The notes under the pieces: model-generated | Told to the model about the DNA's origin: nothing | Seen by the model: the letters and a program-made list of their open reading frames with translations, nothing else | Database searches by the model: none | Program-made: the position numbers and the translations under genes | In this document: in pieces, positions 11,481 through 23,605 of the stretch | Layout: each line of letters begins with the position of its first letter | Position numbering within the stretch: the stretch's first letter is position 1 | From: Styela clava | Taxonomy: Eukaryota > Chordata > Ascidiacea > Stolidobranchia > Styelidae | Assembly (NCBI RefSeq): GCF_964204865.1 | Contig: NC_135262.1 | Coordinates: forward strand, 4,650,001-4,714,000 | Direction: 5' to 3' | Length of the DNA stretch: 64,000 bases

Positions 11481-11997
11481 TAGTGGTTCCCAAACTTGGT
11501 GCTCCCGAAGTATGCGAACCAAGATGGCGGACATCGGAATGTAACATGTGTACTAGGTTAGGGTTAGGCCATAATTTTAGGTATAAATACTACGGGAGGC
11601 TCATGGCTAGTCTTCGAACTGATAATAGGACTAAAATAAGGAAAATTGGAAAAAAATTATCGCCTAACCCTAACCTGTTACGTTCCGATGTCCGCCATCT
11701 TGGTTCGCATACTTCGGGAGCACCCAAAACTTTTTAAAATTGTTACCCTGAAACTGAATTACAATAAACTCAATTACCCCTTTCATTAAAATTAAATTAT
11801 CAGGGCACAATCTATCAAATTTCATAACAACAACAAGAACATAACAATCTAACAGAAGAATAAATTTTTTTACTAAGTACAATGTCCGGGTTTAATCGGG
11901 GTAAAAAGGGTGGTACTGTTTCTATGATGTTTAACGATAGTTAACGTCTTAATTATCGCCTAAAAATGTCAAATTATCCCTAGTTTGGGAACCACTG
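11481..11997. mobile_element. hAT-type non-autonomous element (first of an abutting pair)
   Basis: Ends with (C/T)AGTGGTTCCCAAACT on the left and its inverse AGTTTGGGAACCACTG on the right. It is flanked by 8-bp target duplications GTCTAGTT (11473-11480) and GTCTAGAT (11998-12005), one base different. It carries the palindromic GGTGCTCC MITE inside. No transposase was seen. Confidence 0.8.
11498..11724. mobile_element. GGTGCTCC inverted-repeat MITE, best palindromic copy
   Basis: Long terminal inverted repeats: GGTGCTCCCGAAGTATGCGA followed by ACCAAGATGGCGGACATC on the left, the complement on the right, about 48 bp per arm and nearly perfect. Internal telomere-like GGTTAGGGTTAGGCC. Related copies or fragments lie at 4549, 16190, 22549, 29640, 40040, 41976, 43554 and 56945. 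Confidence 0.8.
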
Positions 11998-12005
11998 GTC
12001 TAGAT

Positions 12006-13973
12006 CTAGGGTTCTCAAACTTTTTTAGTCCCAGAGCAGCATTTCAAACTTTTTTAGTCCCAGAGCAGCATTTCAAACCTCAAAGTTATGAAGAGACGAA
12101 TACAAACAACGCAAGGTAAAATAGCGACAAACCTTAAAGAGCGTATTTAAAATACCAAGTCATCGTAACAACAACACACGTAACAACTGGGAATAGGCAA
12201 AATATTCGAATGGCATTGCACTATTCGAATGGCATTTTACCATTCGAATATCCGGTACCACGTGACCTGCGCCGCTCTGCTTGGACCCCGAGCTCGCGCG
12301 TCTCCCAACGGCGCTCGCTATCAGAAAAAAACGTCAAATTTGAAAAGTCGTTGTCTTTGCGTTATGGTGTCATATGCTTATGTTTGCGCTTAACGTATCG
12401 TTTCAATTCCATATTTTGCAAAAAAATGTTAAATGACTTTTCGGCGTTTCATTGTGAAAAAGGCGATTTTAGGTCGTTAGAAAACTCTAAGTTATATAAA
12501 TAGCATGGATTCAAAAATAACCGAAAGTTTTTCCAAAAGCTGGTATGAGTTACTTGTACGAAGAACACTGTTGTAGCCAGATAAGAAATGTCATGCCAGA
12601 CTCCCTTTAAAGCACTTTGTGTTAGCTCTTTAGTAATCCCCCCCATCCTTGGCCAAGTAATGTTTCAAATATGTAAACATTTTACTCGACCATGCATGGC
12701 CGTTGAGCCAAGAGTAGAACGTAAAATCAATCGTGAATTTCGTTGTAACAATGCACACTGACTCGTTCACGAATTGTTGCGTCTATTATCACCGAAAATG
12801 ATTACAATTGTTAAATTTTAAAGCATTTGAGCAGTAATAATTAAGCCCTGAGGCGATCGTTCACGCAATCGTAAATTTGCTAGGTTTATCTATCTAATAC
12901 TAAAATAACACGAACACCATAGAAAAGCATGAGAAACTCAATCATCATTTTAATAAATATCTGCATCTCGGTTACGGTTCACTTCAAACAGGCACGTTTA
13001 ATTTACAAGCGGTGATATGGAAGATCAAATCCAAGGCAGAGGATAAAACTTAGAATAAAATTGATTTGGTTTTGAAATCATCCCTCAATGTATTCAACAG
13101 CTATCGCTGATTTGAACGCAAGGATATACTAGAAATTCGAAACTTCAATATCCGGCGAGTGCCGCCGGCGACCCCTTATTCTTGCGAAAAACGAGAAAGG
13201 GCGGGGATTTAGAATACCAACTTTAGGATATCGCCACCGAAACGATCGCGGTGACAAAGACAATCAGCGATTATGATAAAATTAACCATCAACCAGTAAA
13301 AAAAAACGCTTTATTGCCGACTTTTCAATGTTTCTATCAATTTCCAAATGTAGTATCGATCTCCGACGTTCTGGATTACAGTTATGTATGAAAAAAAATA
13401 TTCATTATTCGAATATTCGGTAAAAATATTCAAATTATTTGATTCGAAAAAAGATTCGATTTTGCCCACCCTAGACTCACAGCCATTTAATTTGGCTTTG
13501 ATTCCAAAAGCGTCAAAGCGGAGGATGCCTGGTACAGTGGCTGCTTGAGATGATCGCTAGATATTTCGGGACTATTTTCGATTATTGGAACAAAATTAAA
13601 ATAATCATTGAGTTTTTTGATTTATACATAATATTCGGAAATGCGACAAAAACTCAAAATCCACGAAAGCAAGCCAATGATTACAGCCATGTCTAAAATC
13701 TTTCTAATTGAAAAGTATCCGAGTGGCCGCGAAAACGAAAACTTTTGCATCACTATTTCATCTTGTAGATTAGTCAACGCTACGCAAATAAACACGGGCG
13801 AATCCTTTCGACTAACTGATTTTCGACTAACGCATTTTAATTTCAAGTCAATGATTAGTTTATAATGAAAAATTTTCTTTGAAAGTAATTAATTTTTGAA
13901 GCATTAACAAGAGACGCAAGAAAGGTTGTTGAATGGCGCATGCGTCTCTCAAACCCTAGTTTGAGAATCACTG
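12006..13973. mobile_element. hAT-type element (second of an abutting pair), about 2 kb
   Basis: Left end CTAGGGTTCTCAAAC and right end GTTTGAGAATCACTG are imperfect inverted repeats. Both sides carry the same octamer GTCTAGAT (11998-12005 and 13974-13981). A 29-bp unit beginning CAAACTTTTTTAGTCCC is duplicated in tandem at 12016-12073. An ATTCGAA-rich element is nested inside. No intact transposase; short open stretches near 13.65-13.86 kb have no recognisable domain. Confidence 0.75.
12190..13475. mobile_element. ATTCGAA-bordered element nested in the hAT element
   Basis: Left border GGCAAAATATTCGAATGGC and right border AAGATTCGATTTTGCCCACC are inverted and rich in ATTCGAA. Similar borders occur at 5946-6010, 29090-29145 and 51885-51950, so this is an interspersed family. 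Confidence 0.5.
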
Positions 13974-13981
13974 GTCTAGAT

Positions 13982-14900
13982 AGTGCAAATTTATTAATGT
14001 GCTTGGCTTGTCTAAATTTTTAACTGGCTTTATATTCTTTTGGTCGGGAATATAACAAAATAGACTTCATAGAAAACTAAAAATCGAATGAAGAATCTAT
14101 TAGCCTGGGTTAGCTATGCCCGATACGGCGAGAAGAAACAGAATGGTCAACAAACATGAAAGACAATAGTCAGAAAAGACAGAATGGTTACCTCAACCTG
14201 GAATACGATGGTCATAAATACCTGAATGACCGGCAAACCTTAAATGCAACCGGAAATACGATGAAAAAACGGCAGGGATAATCGTAAACTTACGTTGTAC
14301 AGAGTTGTCCCGCGGATGCCGAGCTTATTTACGTATTGTTTCAACACACGTTGGTTCCACAAAAATGCTCAAAACGGCAAAAGAACCTACATAAATTTAG
14401 GGTAATTCACAAATATATGAATGAATTCCTACGCCACTGAGTCTTCTCACCCTTCTATATAATTATTCACGAATTATTCACGTATCAGTCATCAACAAGA
14501 AACTTCCATCACGTATAGAATTTCCGTTTAACATCAGTGTCGTAGGCATCACAAACAAGCTTTCCCAACGCTCCATCTATTAGTAAAAGTTACTCACGGG
14601 ATTTAGAATAACAAGGTTTTGTTCAACTTGCATGTTTGAAGATCGTCGCCTCACGGTGACCTGAAAAGATGTTCATTTAGCAGAGGCAAAAAAGGCTTAA
14701 ATATTGGGTATGCTTCTAAAATTAATACTAAAGCGGATACAAACATATTTAAATTGTACCAGTCTCAGGAAACCATATAAAATAGAGAAAAAACCATAAA
14801 GCTACACGTCTGCCCGGCTATTATTCTTTTAATTTGTTAAGATTCGTTGCTTCAACTTAAACAAGGCTCTTCGCGTTCTGTGGCCTTTTTAGTCTTCTTC
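13982..14900. other. Gene-free stretch
   Basis: Nothing recognised beyond AT-rich sequence and a short GAAA-rich patch near 14140-14190. Confidence 0.4.
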
Positions 14901-14904
14901 GGTC

Positions 14905-15200
14905 AACTTTCGTCCCCCAATTTGATGGCACTAGACATGCACTAATCTAACAATCATCAAAAAAGCCTCCTTCTGTCCCCCATTTGAGCGTTTTGGCAGT
15001 AGTTCTCGGACCAGCAAGTTTCTTCCTACTACAGTCACCCAATTTGCGAGCACTATACATGCAATCATAAAACACACAAATTAAAAGAAAAAGTAAAGTA
15101 GTCCACTTCCGTCGCCCATTTGAGATCCTCTGTTCGGTTTCTGGATCCAGAATGCTTCTTTCTTCAACTTCCGTCCCCCAATTTGGGGGCATTAGGCATG
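14905..15200. repeat. Diverged tandem repeat, about 60-75-bp units
   Basis: The motif GTCCCCCAATTTG or close variants occurs at 14912, 14975, 15034, 15111 and 15173. Alternate copies are followed by GGCA(C/T)TA(G/T)(G/A)CATGC, giving a higher-order period of about 122-139 bp. A lone related motif (GTCCCTCAATTTGAGGG) is at about 19082. Confidence 0.65.
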
Positions 15201-16185
15201 CATCAATTAATTACTTACTAACGTACAATAATAACCCACCTGTGAAATTATCAACATGCAAAATGAAAGTAAATTGAAAAAAAATTTCCGACAACTTGTC
15301 CACCAGCAACGCTGAACAAGATATTTCAGCGAAGCCCTTGCTTAAAATGCTTCGTATTCTTCTGCTGATATATTTTTTTAAAATGAATGCATTAAAATTA
15401 CTCGCATATAGGTACAAAAAAAGATTTGTATGTAACAATATGCCACTTTAAATTCGAATTTATTTGTCGTGTCTTTTTTAATATCGCATACAAACGATGG
15501 CTCATATTGATGGTAGATAAAGAAATTAATAAATTTGTACAAATCGATATCTGAAGAGCTTCCCAACTAGGTTATTGGCTATATGCTGTTCATGTAGTGG
15601 TCGTGACTTTATAATCCTTTTACAATAATCAAATCGAAGATGTTCTAATCTGTGAAAAGTGAAAAATACGTTAGTAATTATATTGTTACAACGTTTGAAT
15701 GGCGATGAGGCACTGAAGATGGTACTAATACAACAATACATGTTAAGGCTCGAGAAAGCATATTTTGTTGGATCTGTTTATTAAACAAGCCGTAAATAAT
15801 ATTAATGTTATTGAGTATTTTTTTATGGAAGCTCATAAAAGTGATCGGAAATATAATATTTAAAACTTCTTATGGAATAATCAGGCCGGAGTATTACTGC
15901 TTTGACTCTCTAATTCTTAATAACAAATACCATTGTCTATGTGAATAATTATATTAATTAAACTAAACAAATACATCAGTTCGTTTCGTATATTGTATGC
16001 TTCATATTAGGTTGACTACGGAAGCATTTCATCTTGGAAGTGTTTAATCTAAAATAAGAAGTCGCGTTTAGAAATAGTCAGAGCGTAAGCGTAAAATATG
16101 TAATACTTAAAATCTTAGTTTAGAACACAAGTTTTATCAAATAGCCCGTGTTATTTGAAATATCTTGGAAGCAATGTAACAAAAA
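15201..16185. other. Gene-free stretch
   Basis: AT-rich; no supported gene, RNA or mobile element. Confidence 0.4.
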
Positions 16186-16189
16186 TCTG

Positions 16190-16360
16190 CGCTCCCGTAG
16201 TATGTGAACCAAGATGGCGGACACCGGAACGTAGTATGTGTACCAGGTAAGGTCATAATTTTATTCCAAATCTCCTTATTTCAGTTCTATTAGGAGTTCG
16301 GAGACTAGCCAAGTGACTCCCGTACTCTGTGTACCTGAAATTGTGACCTAACCTATAACA
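16190..16360. mobile_element. GGTGCTCC-family MITE, degraded copy
   Basis: Contains GCTCCCGTAGTATGTGAACC, AAGATGGCGGACACCGG and GTGTACCAGGTAAGGTCATA, then the internal TTATTTCAGTTCTATTAGGA typical of the family. The right arm is poorly kept. Confidence 0.65.
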
Positions 16361-17785
16361 TGTAAAATCGTCTCTAAAGGGTTTACTTTTAGCCGCCATG
16401 CTAAGAACTTTGATTTTTCGCCGATGTCGATAAATTTCGTTTGGTTCTGCATCAATTGAACCCTTGAAAATGTAATAGGTTTCTTCCCTCTCAAATCTGA
16501 ATCTTAAACTATAACCCCCACAGATGGTATCGTTAATTCAACAAAAAATTGGTAGCTTAGCGATTTCTTTAAGTTGGCACTTTTGTATTTGTCGTTTTTC
16601 ACCATACGGTCACTTCAGCTGTCGGTCCAGGCCGTCCAAGTAATGTAACAGAATGAAAACACGAAAATCAGTTTCTCTGGTGAAATTCAATTATTCTTCA
16701 TGCGAGTGTAAAACTTTTGTGTACTTGAAAAAGAATTCGTCGACCATCTCGAATGTCAAATGCTTCATTAGATTACGCAGTAATTTGGCGCCGTTACTCA
16801 GTCGTAGAAAGGAAAGGAAATTTGTCATGAGCTATAAAAAATGCTTTGAATCTTATATTGCTAATGAGCTGCTTCTATCGCTATTGAGATTTACAAAACT
16901 ACCTAAACATTAATCGCTATGTTTGCTTCCGATCTACATCACATGAATTGATCAAAAATGTATTTACAGAGATGAAACAAGCTTCAGTATATCCTGTATC
17001 GTATCCGTACAGTAGCTTTTTTCGAGCATCCCGACCTTTGTGTTACATCACTAACTTTCTTACAGACTGTCGTTTTACCCACTGAATCATTTTCTAACAA
17101 CACTGAGTAATAATTTCATGCGAGTATAAAATTATTAGTGTTCGAGCAATGAATTAGCAAAGAATTTAATTAGCAAAGAAACTTCAATACAATCTTATAT
17201 GCCAAGGGTGGAACCTATCATTTTGTTTTTCGAATCTCAACTGCCCTATACAAAGCCGCCATAAAGCTTCCCTAAACTACCTGCTGAAAATATTAGTCGC
17301 TATACTTTCTGCACTATTTACTAAACTTTGTTATTTCCATAACATGATCAAATAGAACCAATCCGTCGTCTTCGTATAGTAATATTCTTCAGAATCTAAT
17401 CTTGATATTTTCATGTCCGTATTAAATTGTAGTCCATCAGTTGGCAACAAACGTGTTTCATTTTTGAACAGGGAAATATATTGGAACTACGTTCAACTTT
17501 GTCGCATTGCCTCCAGAAATTCCCATCGATTCGCAGAAATTGACTACGATTTGGTAGGACATTCGGAAATCTCAATTAAAGTATCATTAAATGGATTATT
17601 GAGTCTGATATAAATTGGCCGAATTGAGTCCTCTTTTATCAAAATTTATTGATTGAAAAATGACTAATATTCATCTTCTTTGGTTGATATCTAAAAATAT
17701 AAAAACAGTTTTAGTTGAAGAAATAACCATATATACAAAGTTCATTGCAACAAAAACAAATTGGTAAAGATATACAAAAGGAAAT
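16361..17785. other. Gene-free stretch
   Basis: Short open stretches (16653-16913, 17413-17613) have no recognisable domain and no gene context. Nothing else was seen. Confidence 0.4.
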
Positions 17786-17791
17786 CTATGT

Positions 17792-18060
17792 ATGTCATGC
17801 GTTTATTCGCATGGCATGGTGGTACATAAACAAGGTTTAAGCAGCTAAGGCAATTGAACAACGGAGAAAAAAAGAAATAAAATAACCAAAATGTCTTGCA
17901 ATATATTTGCACGGCGTTGTGGTACAGAAATATGATTTTAGTCTCATGGCAAAAAAACACGAATGCCGTGCATTTGACTGCACGACATTATGAAAGTATG
18001 AATGTGGTTTTGCATAATAGCACAACCATAGTACACAAACAAACGGAAATGCACGACAGT
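17792..18060. repeat. Diverged tandem repeat, about four units
   Basis: Units built around GCA(T/C)GGC(A/G)T(G/T)GTGGTACA and TGCACGACATTATG start near 17792, 17892, 17963 and 18012. They are spaced about 50-100 bp and strongly diverged. Confidence 0.45.
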
Positions 18061-20150
18061 GAAACTAAGGCCTAAAAGTCAATAAGAAGAAAGAGAGTTT
18101 CAATTCCCAGACAAGACATCTGGGAACCGTGACATGGTTTGTTCTTGTAACGCATTCCTACCCCTATCACCGTGAAAAAGTGAATTATCAAACCCAACTT
18201 GAAGTCACAAGAGAGGACAACAGTGCGAGTGATAATGACCTTTCACCCTTAACCTTATCTAACCCTGACCAAAAAAACTAGCTATCCGTACGCCCCAACC
18301 ACTCATATGAACATCCCAGCGAGACACCCTTTTTTCCCTAGTTTTACGAAGTCTATTCAACGCCAACCTGATCTAATGTTTCAAAACCTGGTACGCTCCC
18401 TGTAATATTCTAACCTCCCTAAGGTCAGCTTTTACTAACCAAATCTGTATCGAATTCTGCGCTGACGCAATCCTAAATAAGGGTGGGTTTAGGCTGTCTA
18501 GTTCGCAGCGCGGGCGATATCTCCCCCCCGCATTTATAACAGCAACTCAAATATTGCAGTCTTGAGTCCGTTTTTAATAATGCCGTAATAAACTCAATAA
18601 ATCTGAAAGCTGACCGGCCTACGAAACCTTAAGTTGCTGAAGACCTAAGACAACGTCTACGAGTCATAGGAGAGGACTTTGCTATGTGGCGCACAATTTG
18701 TCAACGCGTGGTAGTTTGAAAATGTTGTGACACGCTAATTATACAAATTGTTTGCGCTCCAATACTTGTATGCACCCCAATACAAAGTCATCAAATATGA
18801 TTGACCTTAGTCTAACTACCTTACCAGTAGCTTAGTGCTACCAGGCTTGGCAACATTGACTCAGGATTCAAAAAAGAGAATCCATCCTCTATATTAAACC
18901 AAGACTTTGCCTCTGTACAATAACAACCAATAAAAAAAAATTAAATCCAAATTTGAAAAAAAACGAACAAAAGAGGTTTGAAACTTATTTCATTCACTCA
19001 AAATCGAGAGAATTGAAATTTATTGTCATTTATTGCACCAGAGGATCTATTGTACCTTCCGAAGTCTTTCGTCTGCTTTTGTCCCTCAATTTGAGGGACG
19101 CCTGTGTTACAGCCTAGCATGCAAGGTGGGAAAAAGCTAAAGGTCTCAACCAAATAAATATAAATACAAGAAGCTACGCTTCAGTATCCAGTGAATAAGC
19201 GCTCCATTAGGGTGACCGATTTAATCTACGAGACCTAAAGCTTATTCCCTTAGTGATAGTAATATTCAAACACCTAAGACCCTATCTAACTAAATGACAT
19301 AATTCACAGTGCAGTATTTGGGCCTAGCCGAAACCGTTCTTTTAGCAACTTAGTCGTTCAATTTTAAGCAGCAATTTTTATTTTTCAATGTCCGGCTTTT
19401 GTACAAAATATAAAATTGTAATTAACCATAGAAAGGTTTCGGCATTGTTGATTGAAAGAAAAAATGGTTATTTTTCATTAAAGAAAGAAATTGTTATTTT
19501 CCTATCTCAATTAGTATTCAAAACTGGCATCGACAAATTGTGACAATACGTCCAATGCCAGGTATAGGGTGGATCAATATAACAAACTGGCGATAAACAC
19601 CCACCTTAATTTTAACTTATTCATGTATCTACATTATAAAACGCCCATACAGAGCTATTATCGGTGCTATTATTATTAGCACAGAATGATCCACTTATTT
19701 TAAAATAAGCACCCCGCTGGGTGCTTTTTATAGAGACCATCTGGAGAAAAAAGACATTCTACAGCATCAATTCCCTAACTAGATATGTCTGTCGAACCCT
19801 ATCTAGTCATTCCTTGCTGACTAACTAATGAATCAACAGACGAAAAAAGATTTCTAGTACCATACAAGTGAAGATCCTCCAGCGAAGCGTTCAATCTTCA
19901 CATCTTCGCTCCCTTCGCACTTCTCTCTTCGCCCGATGGCCCCGATTCTACATAGAAGGCGCGTACAAAAAGATCAGGGGCTCTATAACTGTCTAACGTA
20001 ACTGTCTAACAAACTAATGGAGACTCTTGAACGGGCCCACGGTCATTGAAAAAGTTTTTATCAACTCGTAGTTGAATTTGCAATATTCTGCACAGCGTTA
20101 TTTGTTTAAACTAATAACAGCAGTACATGATCCCAGAAGAGGGATCATTG
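18061..20150. other. Gene-free stretch with small hairpins
   Basis: No supported gene. Contains a cluster of perfect hairpins at 19664-19726, described separately. The rest is unremarkable AT-rich sequence. Confidence 0.4.
19664..19726. other. Cluster of three perfect palindromes
   Basis: GTGCTA/TAGCAC stem (19664-19682), the 16-bp palindrome CTTATTTTAAAATAAG (19694-19709), and an 8-bp AAGCACCC/GGGTGCTT stem with a 4-nt loop followed by T's (19707-19726). It looks like a bacterial terminator, but in this context it is more likely part of a mobile element. Confidence 0.4.
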
Positions 20151-20798
20151 TTAGTCTCGATGTTCAAAATTGTTTAATTTTTTGGCAACTCGAAGTTGAC
20201 ATTGCAATAGATTGTCTGTTGACTGTTTACTGAATTTTCGTCTGCACAGCGTCATTTCCGTGAAATATTTCCTCACAGTCGAACGAGATGCCAAAGGAGT
20301 AATCATTTTTAATTTTTGATATTCAAGGGTCGTGTATTTACCCCAATACATAGTTCCTGTACCAATATATAAATCTTCCCCGTGGTAGGCTGGTTTGGGA
20401 TGAACGATTGTTTGTAATTTTGTGCATTTCGATGTCTTTCGAGAGATCGACCATTCCGAAAGCCTCTGCTTTACTAAAACATTCTTCTCCAAAGGCATTT
20501 TTTGATGATTATTCTCAACACGTAATTGACCCATTCCGCCACTAGTAATCAATCTTGCTTTTTTCTTGTAGGCATTTTAATGTGAATTTTTGTCAAACGA
20601 GTTTTCATACCAGTATAACGACGTCGAGAGTGCCGATCGTGTCGTTACAAATCGGAAAAGCATTCGAAATGTATTGAGATTACGAAGTCTCTTGTGGGCC
20701 ACGTAAAGGGGTTCCGTCGGCCATTTGTTCCACCTTTCTGATAAAAATGAACGAACCTGGACAATCATATTCTTTGGCCTAAAAATGAACATGAACAC
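20151..20798 (-). other. Two consecutive open stretches of unknown origin
   Basis: Minus-strand stretches of 73 codons (20798-20577) and 133 codons (20552-20151) lie end to end, separated by a stop. The longer has a modest basic composition and no domain I recognise. It could be a relic of a transposon protein or chance. It overlaps a degenerate repeated motif (CTCG(T/A)AGTTGA) at about 20069 and 20190. Confidence 0.2.
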
Positions 20799-20927
20799 TA
20801 ATTATGACACTCGGATATATTGAAAATGTACATGTTGAAAAAATAAAAATGAACACGAACCACAACACTCGGATATATTCAAAATCATTATGAACACGAC
20901 TGCTGACACTCGGATATATTAAATTAT
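20791..20927. repeat. Three-unit short tandem repeat
   Basis: Units starting at 20791, 20849 and 20890 share ATGAACAC and GACACTCGGATATATT, with spacings of 58 and 41 bp. Confidence 0.65.
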
Positions 20928-20929
20928 TT

Positions 20930-22540
20930 GAGACTGGTACCAGAGTCTAACACGACGTGTTCCGAGAATCAACAAAGACAGGTACGAAGAGGTATAGAAA
21001 AATAGGTTCAGCCATAGTATAACTCCAACTAGTCAATAAAACTCGACTATTTATCCAATTCAATGGACTGCTTTATCAAAGAACTTGTTCTGAGCTCTAG
21101 CTTGAAAGCACCCAATGAAAGATTTGGCAAAATTTTGAGACTAAAACATACCAATGAGATGAGATTGAGATAATAATTCTATCATTTCCCAAATGGAGAG
21201 TATTGTGCTCTCAGCTTCGCTGTTCAGTGTCGGCGCCCGTCTCGTGCGCTCGAATTTGACTCGATTTTTCTCGCCTGTAAATAAAAACGGAAAATTGTGT
21301 AGAGTTTGACGTGAGTACTTTCAAGTGATGGAAAAAGGGGGGAATAATTTGGCTTGACGGTTGACGTAACACCGTGCTAAGCTCTAGAAAACATGCCTAC
21401 AATAGAGTTGTTTATTTCCCTGTAGGTCTATAGTCCAAATCTCGAAAATAAAGTAAAATGGAATTTGCACTTGTGTATTACTAGCTAGTCGATCGAATAC
21501 ATCTCAGAATTAGATACAACAGTCACTGCTTACACTTTGTGGAGCGAGGACATGAAAACGCATAGCTTTCGTAATTAAAATATGTCCAGCAATATGGACA
21601 ATAAAATTAGCATTAATGTTTTTTCAAAAAGATTACCCGTTTTAAATTCATGGCCGGGTCTGAGCAAAATCGCTCGAAGTGCATCCAAAAGCAGGTGTGT
21701 AATGGATGATACCGCGACGAGTGTGGCAAATGAATGGTTGTCAGGCTTTTCGTGATTGATATCTATTAACGCTATCATGCTTACAGTAGCACAGAATGAT
21801 TACCAAATGGGAGTGCTTAGATTTTTGAATAACTTCGTACTGAAATTTGTTTTACCAAGAATTACAAATTATTAAAGTAGACAATTTCTTGTATATTTCT
21901 TGAAAAATTATTTAGCGAAGAAATTTATTACATTTCAATATTTATCCCAAGAAAAGGAGAATAATGCGACTTAAGCCCAACAACAGTACATAGCTTACCA
22001 GTCCAGGCCGGGTATTAAATTTTTTTGGCATTTTTCGAGGGGCTCAGTAAGATGGTCATAAACTGTACCTTCACACAATTATTTTGCGAATGAGCGGAGT
22101 TCTGCAGATTCGGCAAAATACCGGCACATTCACGTGTCAACCAGTGGTAAATAACCTTAAAGATAATAAAGCTGAAACGTAGAGGGATACAGAAAAATGC
22201 GTGAAGTCCGGCAGCTTTACCACCCATGGAATTGACAGAAAGAGGCCCAAAACTTTTCGTTACACACACATTACTACTTCCAACGGGATTCCGCAGGATA
22301 TTTGGAGTGATAGAAAACAAGCTTAAACAATTGATATTCCCCATGTTAACTAATGTCAATTAGGCATAAGCAAACTGATAATACTAACCATTTATATTTT
22401 AAAAGTATTTTTTCATGTTTTATTCATAGTCTTCTTGTAGTTATATTACCGCTTCGAATACTGATAACGTTGTGAAACTATATACAGTATATATTTAATA
22501 AATCTGAAACAATAAATAAGATAAGTTAATAAATCACCGC
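20930..22540. other. Gene-free stretch
   Basis: A 114-codon minus-strand open stretch (22015-22359) and smaller ones have no recognisable domain. Nothing else was seen. Confidence 0.35.
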
Positions 22541-22548
22541 AATCTTGG

Positions 22549-22763
22549 GTAGGCTACTTCCGCGGTATGTGTATCAGGTTAGGGTTAGGCCATAATTTTA
22601 TTCCGATTGTTCTTATTTTGGTTCTATAACGAGTTCAGGAATGTCTTCGTTAGCCCATAGGTTCTCGTCCTGTCGTCCCTTTACACAACTATCAGGGAAG
22701 TAGGTGAACAAAATTGGTTACCGATACCTCCATATCGGCACACACACTTCTGGAGAACCAGTA
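22549..22763. mobile_element. GGTGCTCC-family MITE, diverged copy
   Basis: Left part has CTTCCGCGGTATGTGTATC and GGTTAGGGTTAGGCCATAAT. The right part has GTGAACAAAATTGGTTACC and CACACACTTCTGGAG. Internal TTATTTTGGTTCTATAACGA matches the other copies. Confidence 0.7.
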
Positions 22764-22769
22764 CTAATA

Positions 22770-23600
22770 GAGATATTCAATTTCTGCTTATCGCCGTTGT
22801 AGATGTAGATTACTTAGGATAAAATCCAACTAAAAAGTGTAAGATTGGTAACATTACTTTCGGAAACGGACGATGACTCGTGACGTCACACATCAGTTGA
22901 TCAGTCACGTGCCGGCGGGGTCGTTGATTAGCCCGGAAAGGCGGGGGCAGGGGGCATACAAAAGTAGACTAAAGGTATATTGAGGCAAATTATTTTGGCA
23001 ATCTTGCAAATTTTGTGATTTACAAATCGCAGAAACTGAGCTTTATTCATAGTAAGCATTGAATCGGGAATGAAAAACAATTTCAAGTGTACGCAAAGTT
23101 TTACGCGCGGAAAAAGCCTATGGGAACACATGCAGCCTTGTATAGTGTCAGAGAGGGACCTCATGAATGAAGCAGACTAGCGTGTCTCATTGCCTAAATC
23201 CGTCTCTGTGGCCGTCTACGCTGCCATGAACGAAGCTTGTTTGCCTTCGCAAGTCTTTTCAACCATATATCAAACAAATTTTCGATTCCCACTATGGAGT
23301 AAAGTATATCTGTAATACATGTTGCTATAAATAGACATATTATATTTATCTTACACATTGCTTGACTGTATTCAAAATGCTGTTTTACTCCATACAATCG
23401 TCCTAAAGTTGCCACAAGGAAAAATGCACGGTCTTACGACCGAAAATTTGTTGACATCTCGCTATTTGTTGACATACTGCATACAAATCGACGCGGACTC
23501 GTTGATTACCCAATGCACGTTTCTAGAATGTTCGAGTCGACCGATCAACGCAAAATCGACCGAGTAACAGGTAAGCAACATATCTGTACCTGCGGTATTG
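22770..23600. other. Gene-free stretch left of the LTR element
   Basis: No supported gene. A G-rich patch lies at about 22935-22955. A 69-codon plus-strand reading (23358-23567) has no recognisable domain. Confidence 0.35.
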
Positions 23601-23605
23601 CACTT

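Noticed and set aside
11564-11578. Interstitial telomere repeat
   Set aside because: The TTAGGG-like run is very short and recurs at the same place in several MITE copies, so it belongs to the element.
19707-19730. Bacterial-style terminator hairpin
   Set aside because: The window is clearly eukaryotic, so a rho-independent terminator is not expected; kept only as a structural oddity.
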